Shown piece by piece: positions 1 through 5,971 of a stretch of DNA of 5,984 nucleotides (position 1 is the first letter of the stretch; each line of letters begins with the position of its first letter). The notes beneath the pieces were generated by a model that saw nothing but the letters and a program-made list of their open reading frames with translations, had not been told where the DNA came from and did not search any database. A program made the position numbers and the translations under genes. The stretch is from Bacteroidales bacterium UBA1628 (lineage in GTDB: Bacteria > Bacteroidota > Bacteroidia > Bacteroidales > UBA932): contig DCMG01000057.1 of NCBI GenBank assembly GCA_002321335.1, positions 10,287-16,270 of the forward strand, written 5' to 3'.

Positions 1-53
1 TATTGTTGTTTTTGCACATAGGAAAGGCAAATGGTTTAAGTTTATTACGGTCG

Positions 54-84
54 TAAATATACGCCTTTATGTTCAGACGGCAAA
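54..84 (-). promoter_or_regulatory. Candidate leftward Bacteroidota-type promoter (weak)
   Basis: Read on the minus strand, TTTG (84 to 81) is followed after exactly 19 bases by TATATTTA (61 to 54), one base off the Bacteroidota -7 consensus TAnnTTTG. It would fire leftwards, out of the window. A minus-strand ATG at 19-17 could begin a gene (Met-Cys-Lys-Asn-Asn-Asn) that leaves the window, but too little of it is present to judge. The match may be chance in an AT-rich intergenic stretch. Apart from this and the signals at 118-138, I see nothing else in bases 1-169. Confidence 0.28.
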
Positions 85-117
85 GGAACACCGCTGATTT
101 CCGTGGGTTTTACAAAC

Positions 118-138
118 TTTTGCAGTATTTTTGCAAAA
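118..138. repeat. 7-bp inverted repeat spanning the -7 element
   Basis: TTTTGCA (118-124) and TGCAAAA (132-138) are perfect inverted repeats with a 7-base spacer, and the -7 element lies between and within them. This geometry would suit an operator for a dimeric regulator. The arms are AT-rich and short, and the TTTGC of the right arm is partly dictated by the promoter motif, so chance is a serious alternative. Confidence 0.25.
126..133 (+). promoter_or_regulatory. Bacteroidota -7 element for the secreted-protein gene
   Basis: TATTTTTG matches TAnnTTTG exactly. Transcription would start near 138-141, giving a leader of about 30 bases before the ATG at 170. No good TTTG is present 19-21 bases upstream (the bases there read ccgtgg), so the -33 part is weak and the promoter may need an activator or be of moderate strength. 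The element also argues against the upstream TTG at 131 and the ATGs at 143 and 146 as true starts, since these lie in or next to the promoter and start site. Confidence 0.45.
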
Positions 139-169
139 CGGAATGATGAACAAAATCATTTATAATAAG

Positions 170-736
170 ATGAAAGCATTAAAAATCTTTGCGGTCGCCG
201 TTTTGGCGATCATGTTTGCGGTCCCATGCCGCGCCAATGTGTCATCAGAGGCCGCTCCGGCCGCCCAGACCACAACCACATCTCTCACCAAGAACAACGG
301 GGCCGCCGCTGGAAAGGCTCTTCTGGCTCTCTACACACAGTACAAGAGCAGCGGCAGTCTGGATATGACCAATCCGACCAACATTGTGAATATGGTGACT
401 TTGGCCAACAATATCAAAGGGTTGAAGCCTTCCGCCAACACGGCCAACTTCGTGAAGGGCCTGATTTCCGGCTCTGGCAAGCTCGTCAACAACAGCAATT
501 CCAAGACCGTGCTTGGCAGCCTGACCAAACTTGCGGGAATGGATCTCTCCTCATTGCAGACTTCCGCAAAGACTGCTGCCAAGAGTGCCGCAAGCAAAGC
601 CGCCAAGTCAGCTGCCACCGAGGCCCTTTCAAAGATCGCGTCTTCAAAAGATGCCTCCTCGGCTGTTTCAAACGCCAAGGAGATCGCATCCGCCGCATCA
701 ACCCTCTCCACTCTTTTCAAGACATTGAAGAAATAG
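170..736 (+). CDS. Secreted Ala/Ser/Lys-rich helical protein, unknown function
   Basis: The product has 188 residues and I cannot assign it to a named family. Residues 1-22 form a clear Sec signal peptide: MKALK, a hydrophobic core (IFAVAVLAIMFAV), then Pro-Cys-Arg-Ala with likely signal peptidase I cleavage after Ala22, so the mature protein should be periplasmic or exported. After a Thr-rich linker (about 30-40), residues 45-125 hold a segment with KALLALYTQYK, a DMTNPTNIVNMV stretch and NNIKGLK, predicted mostly helical. Residues 128-180 are very rich in Ala, Ser and Lys and look like one or two long low-complexity helices, ending LFKTLKK. There are no transmembrane helices after the signal and no cysteine in the mature part. 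The start at 170 is preferred because it begins exactly at the signal peptide and fits the -7 element at 126-133; an in-frame TTG (131) and ATGs (143, 146) would add a non-signal-like extension. The gene stands alone and converges on manC. My impression that similar small exported proteins occur in Bacteroidales is recollection, not a search. Confidence 0.8.
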   Translation: MKALKIFAVAVLAIMFAVPCRANVSSEAAPAAQTTTTSLTKNNGAAAGKALLALYTQYKSSGSLDMTNPTNIVNMVTLANNIKGLKPSANTANFVKGLISGSGKLVNNSNSKTVLGSLTKLAGMDLSSLQTSAKTAAKSAASKAAKSAATEALSKIASSKDASSAVSNAKEIASAASTLSTLFKTLKK

Positions 737-776
737 GAAGGCTGTGGCGTCTAATAGATTCTCTGTCAGTATAATA

Positions 777-819
777 AGTAATGACCCTGTGCCAAATCCG
801 GTACAGGGTCATTGCTTTT
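777..819. terminator. Bidirectional intrinsic terminator between convergent genes
   Basis: A long hairpin pairs 777-793 with 800-816. Its core is a perfect 10-bp match of ATGACCCTGT (781-790) with ACAGGGTCAT (803-812), extended inward by a G-U and two G-C pairs to a 6-base loop and outward to G778-C815 and A777-U816. On the plus strand the stem runs into TTTT (816-819); on the minus strand it is followed by a U-rich stretch (CTTATTAT, 778 to 771). It lies 40 bases after the plus-strand gene and about 40 bases after the manC stop, as expected for a terminator shared by two convergent units. Confidence 0.85.
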
Positions 820-856
820 GTCAGTGATTTTCAGGGTTTTATCCGCCACGGCAGTC

Positions 857-1954
857 TTAACGGAAATCTTCGTACTCGGGCATTCCGAGGCCTGAGATGA
901 AGTCCTTGAACTGTTTGTCGTCCTTTGGGCAGACCAGCAGTACATCGCCTGTGTCAACGACCACATAATCCTTCAAACCTTTGATGGCATAGAGTTTCTT
1001 TTTGTCGCCGCAGACCAGCATGCTGTCCTTGTTGCCTTCACTGAGAATCCTGTCTGTGAACACGACGTTTCCGTCTTTGGTCTTGTTGCCGATGTTTCTG
1101 AAAAGGGATTCCCAGCTGTCGATGTCTGACCATCCGAAGTCTCCGCAGTAGAGCCATGCGCGGTCGGTCTTCTCCATCACTCCGTAGTCAATCGAGACTT
1201 TCGGGCAATCGGAATATACCTTCTCAATGAATACTTGTTCATTTTCGCTGTCCAAGGCGTCTTCCCAACCGGTGAACAAGGACGTGACATCAGGAATATA
1301 TTTCTCCATCTCCTCCTTGATCACAGAAGCTTTCCATGCGAATATTCCTGAATTCCAGTAGAATTCGCCAGTCTTGCAGAACACCTCGGCGAGGGCTCTG
1401 TCCGGCTTTTCGGTGAAAGTCTTCACCTTGAGGGGCGCTCTCGGACCGAAGTGTTCCCGGTCTCCTGTGGCTTGGATGTAGCCATAGCCGGTGTCCGGTT
1501 CCGTCGGGTGGATTCCGATTGTCATAAGGACCGGCTTGCTTTCGGCATATTCCATTACCTTCTGCATTGAGGCCTTGAAATTCTCTTCGTCCGTGATGAT
1601 GTGGTCCGCCGGGGTGGCGATGATTGTCGCGTCGGGATCCCGTTTGAGGATGCTGTAAACCGCATAGGCTATGCATGGAGCGGTGTTGCGGGCGTATGGC
1701 TCCAAAAGGAGGTTGCTTTCAGGAAGCTCTGGAATCTGGGCGTGGACGAGGTAGGAGAATCTGGCCAACGTGACCACGATGATGTTCTCTGACGGGACGA
1801 TTTCGGAAAAACGCTCGTAAGTGCTTCTTATGAAGGATTTTCCGGTTCCGGTTATGTCCAGGAACTGCTTGGGTTTAGATTCCCTGCTTATCGGCCAGAA
1901 GCGGTTTGCCGTGCCTCCGGCCATAATGACGCAGTATCGGTTATTCTTATTCAT
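857..1954 (-). CDS. manC: Mannose-1-phosphate guanylyltransferase (GDP-mannose synthesis)
   Basis: This 365-residue cytoplasmic enzyme joins mannose-1-phosphate and GTP into GDP-mannose and pyrophosphate, supplying mannose and, through GDP-fucose, fucose for capsule, O-antigen or glycoprotein glycans. Family motifs appear in order: nucleotide-binding loop MAGGTANRFWPISR (11-24) with PKQF (28-31), EPYARNTAP (85-93), TPADH (114-118), the GIHPTEPDTGYGYI block (147-160), FTEKP (180-184), WNSGIF (200-205), SIDYGVMEK (254-262) and GDFGWSD (271-277). The length fits the monofunctional form; the C-terminal type II phosphomannose isomerase cupin domain of long ManC/AlgA proteins is absent. Two signature positions are unusual: the third Gly of GGxGxR is Ala16, and the Gly usual in GWSDxGSW is Asp279. 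The ATG at 1954 places the binding loop at the usual distance from the N-terminus. It is the last minus-strand gene, 97 bases downstream of yraN and beyond an inverted repeat, with no convincing promoter of its own. The symbol manC is by family; rfbM is a synonym. Confidence 0.93.
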   Translation of the reverse strand: MNKNNRYCVIMAGGTANRFWPISRESKPKQFLDITGTGKSFIRSTYERFSEIVPSENIIVVTLARFSYLVHAQIPELPESNLLLEPYARNTAPCIAYAVYSILKRDPDATIIATPADHIITDEENFKASMQKVMEYAESKPVLMTIGIHPTEPDTGYGYIQATGDREHFGPRAPLKVKTFTEKPDRALAEVFCKTGEFYWNSGIFAWKASVIKEEMEKYIPDVTSLFTGWEDALDSENEQVFIEKVYSDCPKVSIDYGVMEKTDRAWLYCGDFGWSDIDSWESLFRNIGNKTKDGNVVFTDRILSEGNKDSMLVCGDKKKLYAIKGLKDYVVVDTGDVLLVCPKDDKQFKDFISGLGMPEYEDFR

Positions 1955-1991
1955 TGTATCTTAGTGCTTAGCAATATGTTCCAAAATCGTA

Positions 1992-2051
1992 CGGTCACTT
2001 CGGCAGGCTCAGTGACCGCTTTCCGGCTTCGGTTGCTGAGCTTGCCGAAGC
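1992..2051. repeat. Two-arm REP-like inverted repeat in the yraN-manC gap
   Basis: Two 20-base arms, CTTCGGCAGGCTCAGTGACC (1998-2017) and GGTTGCTGAGCTTGCCGAAG (2031-2050), are inverted copies of each other with three differences. With the added G2018-C2030 pair they make a 21-position stem around an 11-base loop. Each arm can instead fold alone: CGGTCAC (1992-1998) with GTGACCG (2012-2018), and GCTTCGG (2026-2032) with CCGAAGC (2045-2051), each a 7-bp stem with a 12-13 base loop. That arrangement, two short hairpins in opposite orientation, is typical of paired REP elements. It starts about 10 bases past the yraN stop. No run of U follows directly in the minus direction, so it is not a standard terminator; mRNA 3' end protection or an inert dispersed repeat are both possible. 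I recall related CTTCGACAGGCTCAG-type repeats in many bacterial genomes, but could not check copy number. Confidence 0.75.
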
Positions 2052-2060
2052 ATCGAATAG

Positions 2061-2462
2061 TCAGAGGTACATCGGGTAAAACGCATTCGGGAACCATTCC
2101 ACAATCTCCTTCCCTCCGTCGAACGTCACCGCCACGACATCAAAGTTGACCTCCATTTCAGCGGAAATCCTGTTGTCTTTCACGGTGTGAAGGTACCTCA
2201 GCGCCGCATCCGCAACCTTCCTCTGCTTGCTCACCGTCACGTTCTCCTCCGGGGAGACCATCACGGGCGCGACACGGCTTTTGACTTCCACAAAATGCAC
2301 ACCATTTTTGTCAAGACTGATGATATCGATTTCCAGATGTCCCGACCTGAAATTCCTTTGCACGATGGTGTGCCCTTTGCCGGTCAGAAACCCACAGGCG
2401 ACATCCTCCCCTCTACGCCCCAGCTCCATCCTTGGAGTCATCTGTTTTTCTGTGTTTTTCAT
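2061..2462 (-). CDS. yraN: YraN family (UPF0102) nuclease-like protein
   Basis: This 133-residue protein carries the full set of UPF0102 signatures: LGRRGED (14-20), RNFRSGHLEIDII (36-48) with the acidic EID, HFVEVKSR (56-63), a conserved Lys79 in the VSKQRKVADAA stretch, NFDVVAV (106-112) and a C-terminal NAF (126-128). The Glu19, Asp46 and Glu59-x-Lys61 pattern matches the PD-(D/E)xK/Holliday-junction-resolvase-like nuclease fold to which the family is assigned; a precise cellular role is not established. No signal peptide is present, so it should be cytoplasmic. The start at 2462 lies 17 bases after the mutS2 stop, so the gene is almost certainly translated from the cdaA-mutS2 transcript. 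Later in-frame Met codons (residues 8 and 12) are possible starts, since the first seven residues are not conserved family sequence and no clear ribosome binding site distinguishes them. The length is close to the usual 115-130. Confidence 0.92.
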   Translation of the reverse strand: MKNTEKQMTPRMELGRRGEDVACGFLTGKGHTIVQRNFRSGHLEIDIISLDKNGVHFVEVKSRVAPVMVSPEENVTVSKQRKVADAALRYLHTVKDNRISAEMEVNFDVVAVTFDGGKEIVEWFPNAFYPMYL

Positions 2463-2479
2463 GGTTTTGATCCAAGTTT

Positions 2480-4999
2480 CTATCCCAACGTCACGATCGT
2501 CACACCCGATCCGCCGAATTGAACCTGCTCATCGCGGACGGAAGTGACCCCGGGAATCGTCCTTAAATATTTCTGAAGTTCATCGCGGAGCGCTCCCGTG
2601 CCTTTGCCGTGGATGATGCGGACTGATCCGATGTTCAGCATGATGGCGTCGTCGATGTAGTGCATGACGATGTCAAGCGCGTCCGAAACCCGCTCACCAC
2701 GCACGTCCAGTTCTGGAGAGAATGCCAGCCTGCGCTCTCTCAGACCGGAATCATCCTGGGCGGCCCGGGGCTTGATGTTCTCCCTGACCGAAGCTTTATA
2801 TTCATTGGAAGAGATCCTCTCAACTCTGTCGAGAGGCATCTTGCTCGTGATGTTGCCGATGGCGACGGTCACAGCCTTGTTGGACACCCGGATGACCTCG
2901 CCGGCCATGCCGTTGTCCTTGATCCGTACTTTCTCTCCGACCTTCAGCACTCCGCCACGGAATTGCTCAGGAGTCTGCGGCTGGCTGTCATCCTGAGGTT
3001 TACCCTTGCGGGCGTTGCGGCGCATCTTCCTGTCTTCCAGTTGTTTGAGTTTCCTCTCAATGTAGTCATCGTGAGTTTTCTGCTCGCTCTCCTTCTTCAT
3101 CTGAAGGCTTGACATGAAATTCTGGAGCTCACGCCTGGCATCGGATGTCTTCTCCTTTTCAGCCTGGGATTCCTTGATGGTCCTGATTGTGTTCTCCACG
3201 GTCTTGTTGGCTCCCTGGACAATCTCCTGCGCTTCTTTCTTGGCCTGGTCCAGAATCTCTTTCTTGGTCTGTTTCAGTCCCTCAAGCTCTTTTTGGTAGC
3301 GTTCGGTGATGTTTTCCAGAGTCTTATCTGTGTTCTTGATCCTCTGGAGTTTCTCGTCAAGGGCGCGGCGGTTGCGCACGATCTTGCGCAGATTCCGCTC
3401 CATGCCCACGAACTCCTCACCGGCCCTTGCCTCGGCGTCTTTGACTATGCTCTCCGGGAGTCCCATCTTGCGGGCCAGCTCAAAGGCGAACGAGTTCCCC
3501 GGCATTCCGATGTCCAGTTTGAACAGAGGCTGGATCTTGGCCGCGTCGAACTGCATCGCTCCGTTGATGACACCGGTGTCGGAACCGGAGGCGTACAGCT
3601 TGAGGTTCGTGTAGTGGGTCGTGATGACCCCGTAAACCCCTCTCTTGTCCATTTCGCTGAGGATTGCCTCGGCGATGGCTCCTCCGGCCGTAGGCTCTGT
3701 GCCCGAACCGAACTCGTCAATCAATATCAAGGTCTTGTCGTCAGCCTTGGCCAGCATGGTCTTCATGTCATCCAGAAACGAACTGTAGGTGCTGAGGTCG
3801 TTCTCGATGTTCTGGTCGTCACCGATGCTTACCATGATTCTGTCGAACACAGGAAGTTCCGAAGTCTCGGAAGTCGGGATCAGCATTCCCCACTGGAACA
3901 TATACTGCAAAAGCCCCGTGGTCTTGAGGCACACCGACTTGCCGCCGGCGTTAGGGCCGGAGATCAAAAGAATATGCTTGGCCGGTGTCAGGCGGATGGA
4001 AACGGGCACAATGTCTTTTTTCTCTTTGCGCAAGGCTCTCTCCAGAAGTGGGTGCCGGGCTTTGCGCAGATTCATCTCTCCGTTGTCGGAGATGATAGGT
4101 GCTCCGGCCTTGAAATCGAGGGCGACCTGTGCCTTGGCCATGAGGAAGTCGATCTCGCCGATATATTCAGCGGAGTTGATGAGGTCCGGGACGTAAGGCC
4201 TGACGAAATCGCTGAACGCCGCGAGAATGCGCTGGATCTCCTGAGCCTCGTCGGCGTGAAGGGTCACGATCTCGTTCTCCAGTTCGATGATTTCAGCCGG
4301 TTCCACGAAGGCGGTCTTGCCGGTGGCCGAGGTGTCGTAGACGAATCCCTGGATCTTCTTCTTGCTTGAGCTGTTGACCGGAATCAGCAACTTGCCGTCA
4401 CGTACCGAGAGCCCGGCGTCTTCGTCCACAAGGCCGTCCGCCTGTGCCTGCTTGAGGATGGCGTTCGCCCTTTTGGAGATGGCTCCCTCCTTTGCCTTTA
4501 TCGAGCGCCTGATTTCCAGCAGCTTGTCCGAGGCAGTGTCTTTGATGTCCCCGAACTTGTCCAGAATCAGGTCGATTCTTCTCTGTACCTCCGGGAAACT
4601 CAGCACCGGGGCGCTCATCCTTTTGAGGTTGGGATAGACCCCGTCCTTGATGGACATGAAGAAGTTGGTCAGCTTGCGGACCGTCTCGACCATCGTGCGC
4701 AGCTTGCCCAGCGAAAGTGTGTCGATTGTGTATCCGGCGTTTTCCAGAGGCTTGAGAAAGTCGAGGCAGTCAATGTACCCGTTGGTAGGGAAGTTCTCCT
4801 CGAACATCACAATCAGCCTCATCTCGTCCGTGAGCGCCAACCTTTCACCGATGACTTTCGGGTCGTTGCTGAACGTCTCCTCCGTCACCCTCGTGACGGC
4901 GTATTCTGTGGAACATCTGTCGGCCACAAAGGTTCTGACCCTGTCAAATCCCAACTTGCTCTCCAATCTGGTGTCTATCTCTGTTCCGTGTTCCTGCAT
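2480..4999 (-). CDS. mutS2: MutS2 family ATPase with C-terminal Smr endonuclease domain
   Basis: At 839 residues this is a full-length MutS2. It lacks the mismatch-recognition N-terminal domain of MutS and begins with the MutS core/clamp helices (about 10-300). The ATPase follows: Walker A GPNAGGKS (348-355), the ABC-like segment DLSTYSSFLDDM (401-412), Walker B LILIDEFGSGTEP (424-436) and the TTHY switch (460-463). A long charged coiled coil covers about 520-665, then a KOW-like beta domain (about 686-730, VGEKVRIKDNGMAGEVIRV) and a Smr domain (about 763-839) with LDVRG (764-768) and HGKGTG (797-802), both intact, so nuclease activity is likely. Family members suppress recombination by acting on branched DNA (Helicobacter, Thermus), and the Bacillus protein splits collided ribosomes; which applies here cannot be told from sequence. 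The ATG at 4999 is 9 bases after the cdaA stop, and yraN starts 17 bases after its own stop, showing an operon. No frameshift or missing catalytic residue is seen. Confidence 0.96.
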   Translation of the reverse strand: MQEHGTEIDTRLESKLGFDRVRTFVADRCSTEYAVTRVTEETFSNDPKVIGERLALTDEMRLIVMFEENFPTNGYIDCLDFLKPLENAGYTIDTLSLGKLRTMVETVRKLTNFFMSIKDGVYPNLKRMSAPVLSFPEVQRRIDLILDKFGDIKDTASDKLLEIRRSIKAKEGAISKRANAILKQAQADGLVDEDAGLSVRDGKLLIPVNSSSKKKIQGFVYDTSATGKTAFVEPAEIIELENEIVTLHADEAQEIQRILAAFSDFVRPYVPDLINSAEYIGEIDFLMAKAQVALDFKAGAPIISDNGEMNLRKARHPLLERALRKEKKDIVPVSIRLTPAKHILLISGPNAGGKSVCLKTTGLLQYMFQWGMLIPTSETSELPVFDRIMVSIGDDQNIENDLSTYSSFLDDMKTMLAKADDKTLILIDEFGSGTEPTAGGAIAEAILSEMDKRGVYGVITTHYTNLKLYASGSDTGVINGAMQFDAAKIQPLFKLDIGMPGNSFAFELARKMGLPESIVKDAEARAGEEFVGMERNLRKIVRNRRALDEKLQRIKNTDKTLENITERYQKELEGLKQTKKEILDQAKKEAQEIVQGANKTVENTIRTIKESQAEKEKTSDARRELQNFMSSLQMKKESEQKTHDDYIERKLKQLEDRKMRRNARKGKPQDDSQPQTPEQFRGGVLKVGEKVRIKDNGMAGEVIRVSNKAVTVAIGNITSKMPLDRVERISSNEYKASVRENIKPRAAQDDSGLRERRLAFSPELDVRGERVSDALDIVMHYIDDAIMLNIGSVRIIHGKGTGALRDELQKYLRTIPGVTSVRDEQVQFGGSGVTIVTLG

Positions 5000-5008
5000 A
5001 TTCGTAAA

Positions 5009-5839
5009 TTATTGTTTTTCCTCCGTGGCGCGCTTTTCTTCTGTGGATCCCTCGCCGGCGCCGAGAAGGAGTTTAAGTTCATTGATGTTGCTGATGCTCT
5101 TGATGTTGCCTCCGCGGACAAAGGATATTCCTCCTGTTTCTTCCGAGACCACCACCACGTCCGCGTCAGTCTCCTCCGAGATTCCTATGGCCGCCTTGTG
5201 CCTCATCCCGTAATGCGCCGGGATGTCGGAACGCCCGGTGATCGGCAGGGTGCACCGCGCGGCGACTATCCTGTCCGCGCTGATGATCATCGCCCCGTCG
5301 TGCAAAGGAGAGTTTTTGAAGAATATGTTCATTATCAGCCTTCTGGTGACTTTCGCGTCCACGATGTCCCCGGTCTCGATGATGAAGTCGAGCGAATCCT
5401 TGCGCGGGAACACGATCAAGGCTCCTGTCTTGTCGGCCGACATGGCTCTGCATGCCTCCGCGATCTCGTTGACTGTGCCTCCGGCCATCTTCTGTTCCTG
5501 GATTCCAAGCAGCCTGTTGAAGAAGTCGCGGCTCTTTCCCGCGACCCCGTAGCGTGAGCCGAGCTTCATCAGGAAATGCCTTACCTCAGGCTGGAATATG
5601 ACGATCAGGGCTATGACACCCACGTCGATGAAAGTTCCCAGCAGGGCGCTCATCAACTTCATGTTGAATGCAGCCACGACCACCCTCAGGACGAAAAGCA
5701 GGATGACGGCGACGAATATATTCATTGCCGCAGAGCCCCTTATCCATCTGAAAGCCAGATAGATGAATATGGCGACCATCAATATGTCCAGGATGTCCGC
5801 GAACGAGATGTTGAGGAATCCGAATATATTCAAAAGCAT
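5009..5839 (-). CDS. cdaA: CdaA-type membrane diadenylate cyclase (c-di-AMP synthase)
   Basis: The enzyme condenses two ATP into cyclic di-AMP, a messenger tied to potassium, osmotic and cell-wall homeostasis in species that make it. From the ATG at 5839 it has 276 residues. Three N-terminal membrane helices (about 13-32, 38-58 and 65-83) precede the cytoplasmic DAC domain (about 100-250). Visible DAC features are GALIVF (139-144), SPLHDGAMII with the DGA motif (181-183), PAHYGMRHKAAIGISEETDA with the second motif as Arg213-His214-Lys215 where RHR is usual, and VVVVSEETGGIS. The tail after about 260 is charged and Glu/Lys-rich. A GTG at 5860 would add seven residues, but it coincides with the last base of a -7 promoter element, so the ATG at 5839, preceded by the purine-rich AAAAAGGGAAAAG, is preferred. 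It is first in the operon with mutS2. The frequent partner gene cdaR (YbbR domains) is not in the window, and folP, which I recall upstream of cdaA in relatives, is not directly upstream here. Confidence 0.93.
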   Translation of the reverse strand: MLLNIFGFLNISFADILDILMVAIFIYLAFRWIRGSAAMNIFVAVILLFVLRVVVAAFNMKLMSALLGTFIDVGVIALIVIFQPEVRHFLMKLGSRYGVAGKSRDFFNRLLGIQEQKMAGGTVNEIAEACRAMSADKTGALIVFPRKDSLDFIIETGDIVDAKVTRRLIMNIFFKNSPLHDGAMIISADRIVAARCTLPITGRSDIPAHYGMRHKAAIGISEETDADVVVVSEETGGISFVRGGNIKSISNINELKLLLGAGEGSTEEKRATEEKQ

Positions 5840-5859
5840 CTTTTCCCTTTTTCGTGGCA

Positions 5860-5891
5860 CAAAGATAATTATTCCTTGATTTATTCCCCAA
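5860..5891 (-). promoter_or_regulatory. Promoter of the cdaA-mutS2-yraN operon
   Basis: On the minus strand TATCTTTG (5867 to 5860) matches the Bacteroidota -7 consensus TAnnTTTG exactly. A TTG (5891 to 5889, in CCTTGGGG) lies 21 bases upstream as a partial -33 element. Transcription should begin near 5853-5855, leaving a leader of roughly 15 bases before the ATG at 5839. No other good promoter is seen in the short gaps downstream, so it probably drives all three tightly spaced genes and perhaps manC. Confidence 0.7.
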
Positions 5892-5940
5892 GGCTTGATG
5901 ACGATTTCTCTGATTATTAAGGAGTAGGCTTGTGGAAAAC

Positions 5941-5971
5941 TTTGTTAATTGAAAAAAAAATGCTACCTTTG
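5941..5971 (+). promoter_or_regulatory. Strong rightward Bacteroidota promoter leaving the window
   Basis: TTTG (5941-5944) and TACCTTTG (5964-5971) are separated by exactly 19 bases, including a run of nine A. Both elements match the consensus for the Bacteroidota primary sigma factor perfectly. Transcription would begin near 5977 and run off the right edge, so the gene it serves is not visible. It is divergent from the cdaA promoter, with about 50 bases between the two -33 elements. Confidence 0.8.

Noticed and set aside
212..241. Cys20 as a possible lipoprotein acylation site in the secreted protein
   Set aside because: The residues before it are Ala-Val-Pro, which does not fit the lipobox (Leu-Ala/Ser-Gly/Ala-Cys); Pro at -1 is unfavourable, and the Cys-Arg-Ala signal peptidase I site fits better.
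226..774. Plus-strand frame of 182 codons overlapping the secreted-protein gene
   Set aside because: Its translation is rich in Arg, Gln and His with no signal peptide or motif, whereas the overlapping frame has a clean signal peptide and well-placed promoter.
1955..1991. Possible separate promoter for manC (ATTTTG at 1988-1983 on the minus strand)
   Set aside because: The TA of the -7 motif is not at the right spacing before TTTG, and no TTTG is found 19-21 bases upstream; there is too little to call a promoter.
1964..2149. Short plus-strand frame across the inverted repeat
   Set aside because: It consists mostly of repeat sequence and antisense yraN and is low in coding character.
3293..4369. 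Long plus-strand open frame (358 codons) opposite mutS2
   Set aside because: It lies in exact codon register with mutS2 on the opposite strand. Such frames stay open whenever the real gene avoids TTA, CTA and TCA codons, as this GC-rich-codon gene does. The translation shows no recognisable motif, while mutS2 is intact throughout.
4988..5557. Plus-strand frame of 189 codons opposite cdaA
   Set aside because: It is antisense to the conserved DAC domain and shows no family features; it is a shadow frame.
5931..5939. TGTGGAAAA, one mismatch from a reverse-complement DnaA box
   Set aside because: It is a single near-match with no cluster of boxes, no AT-rich unwinding region and no dnaA or dnaN nearby; it is not evidence of an origin.
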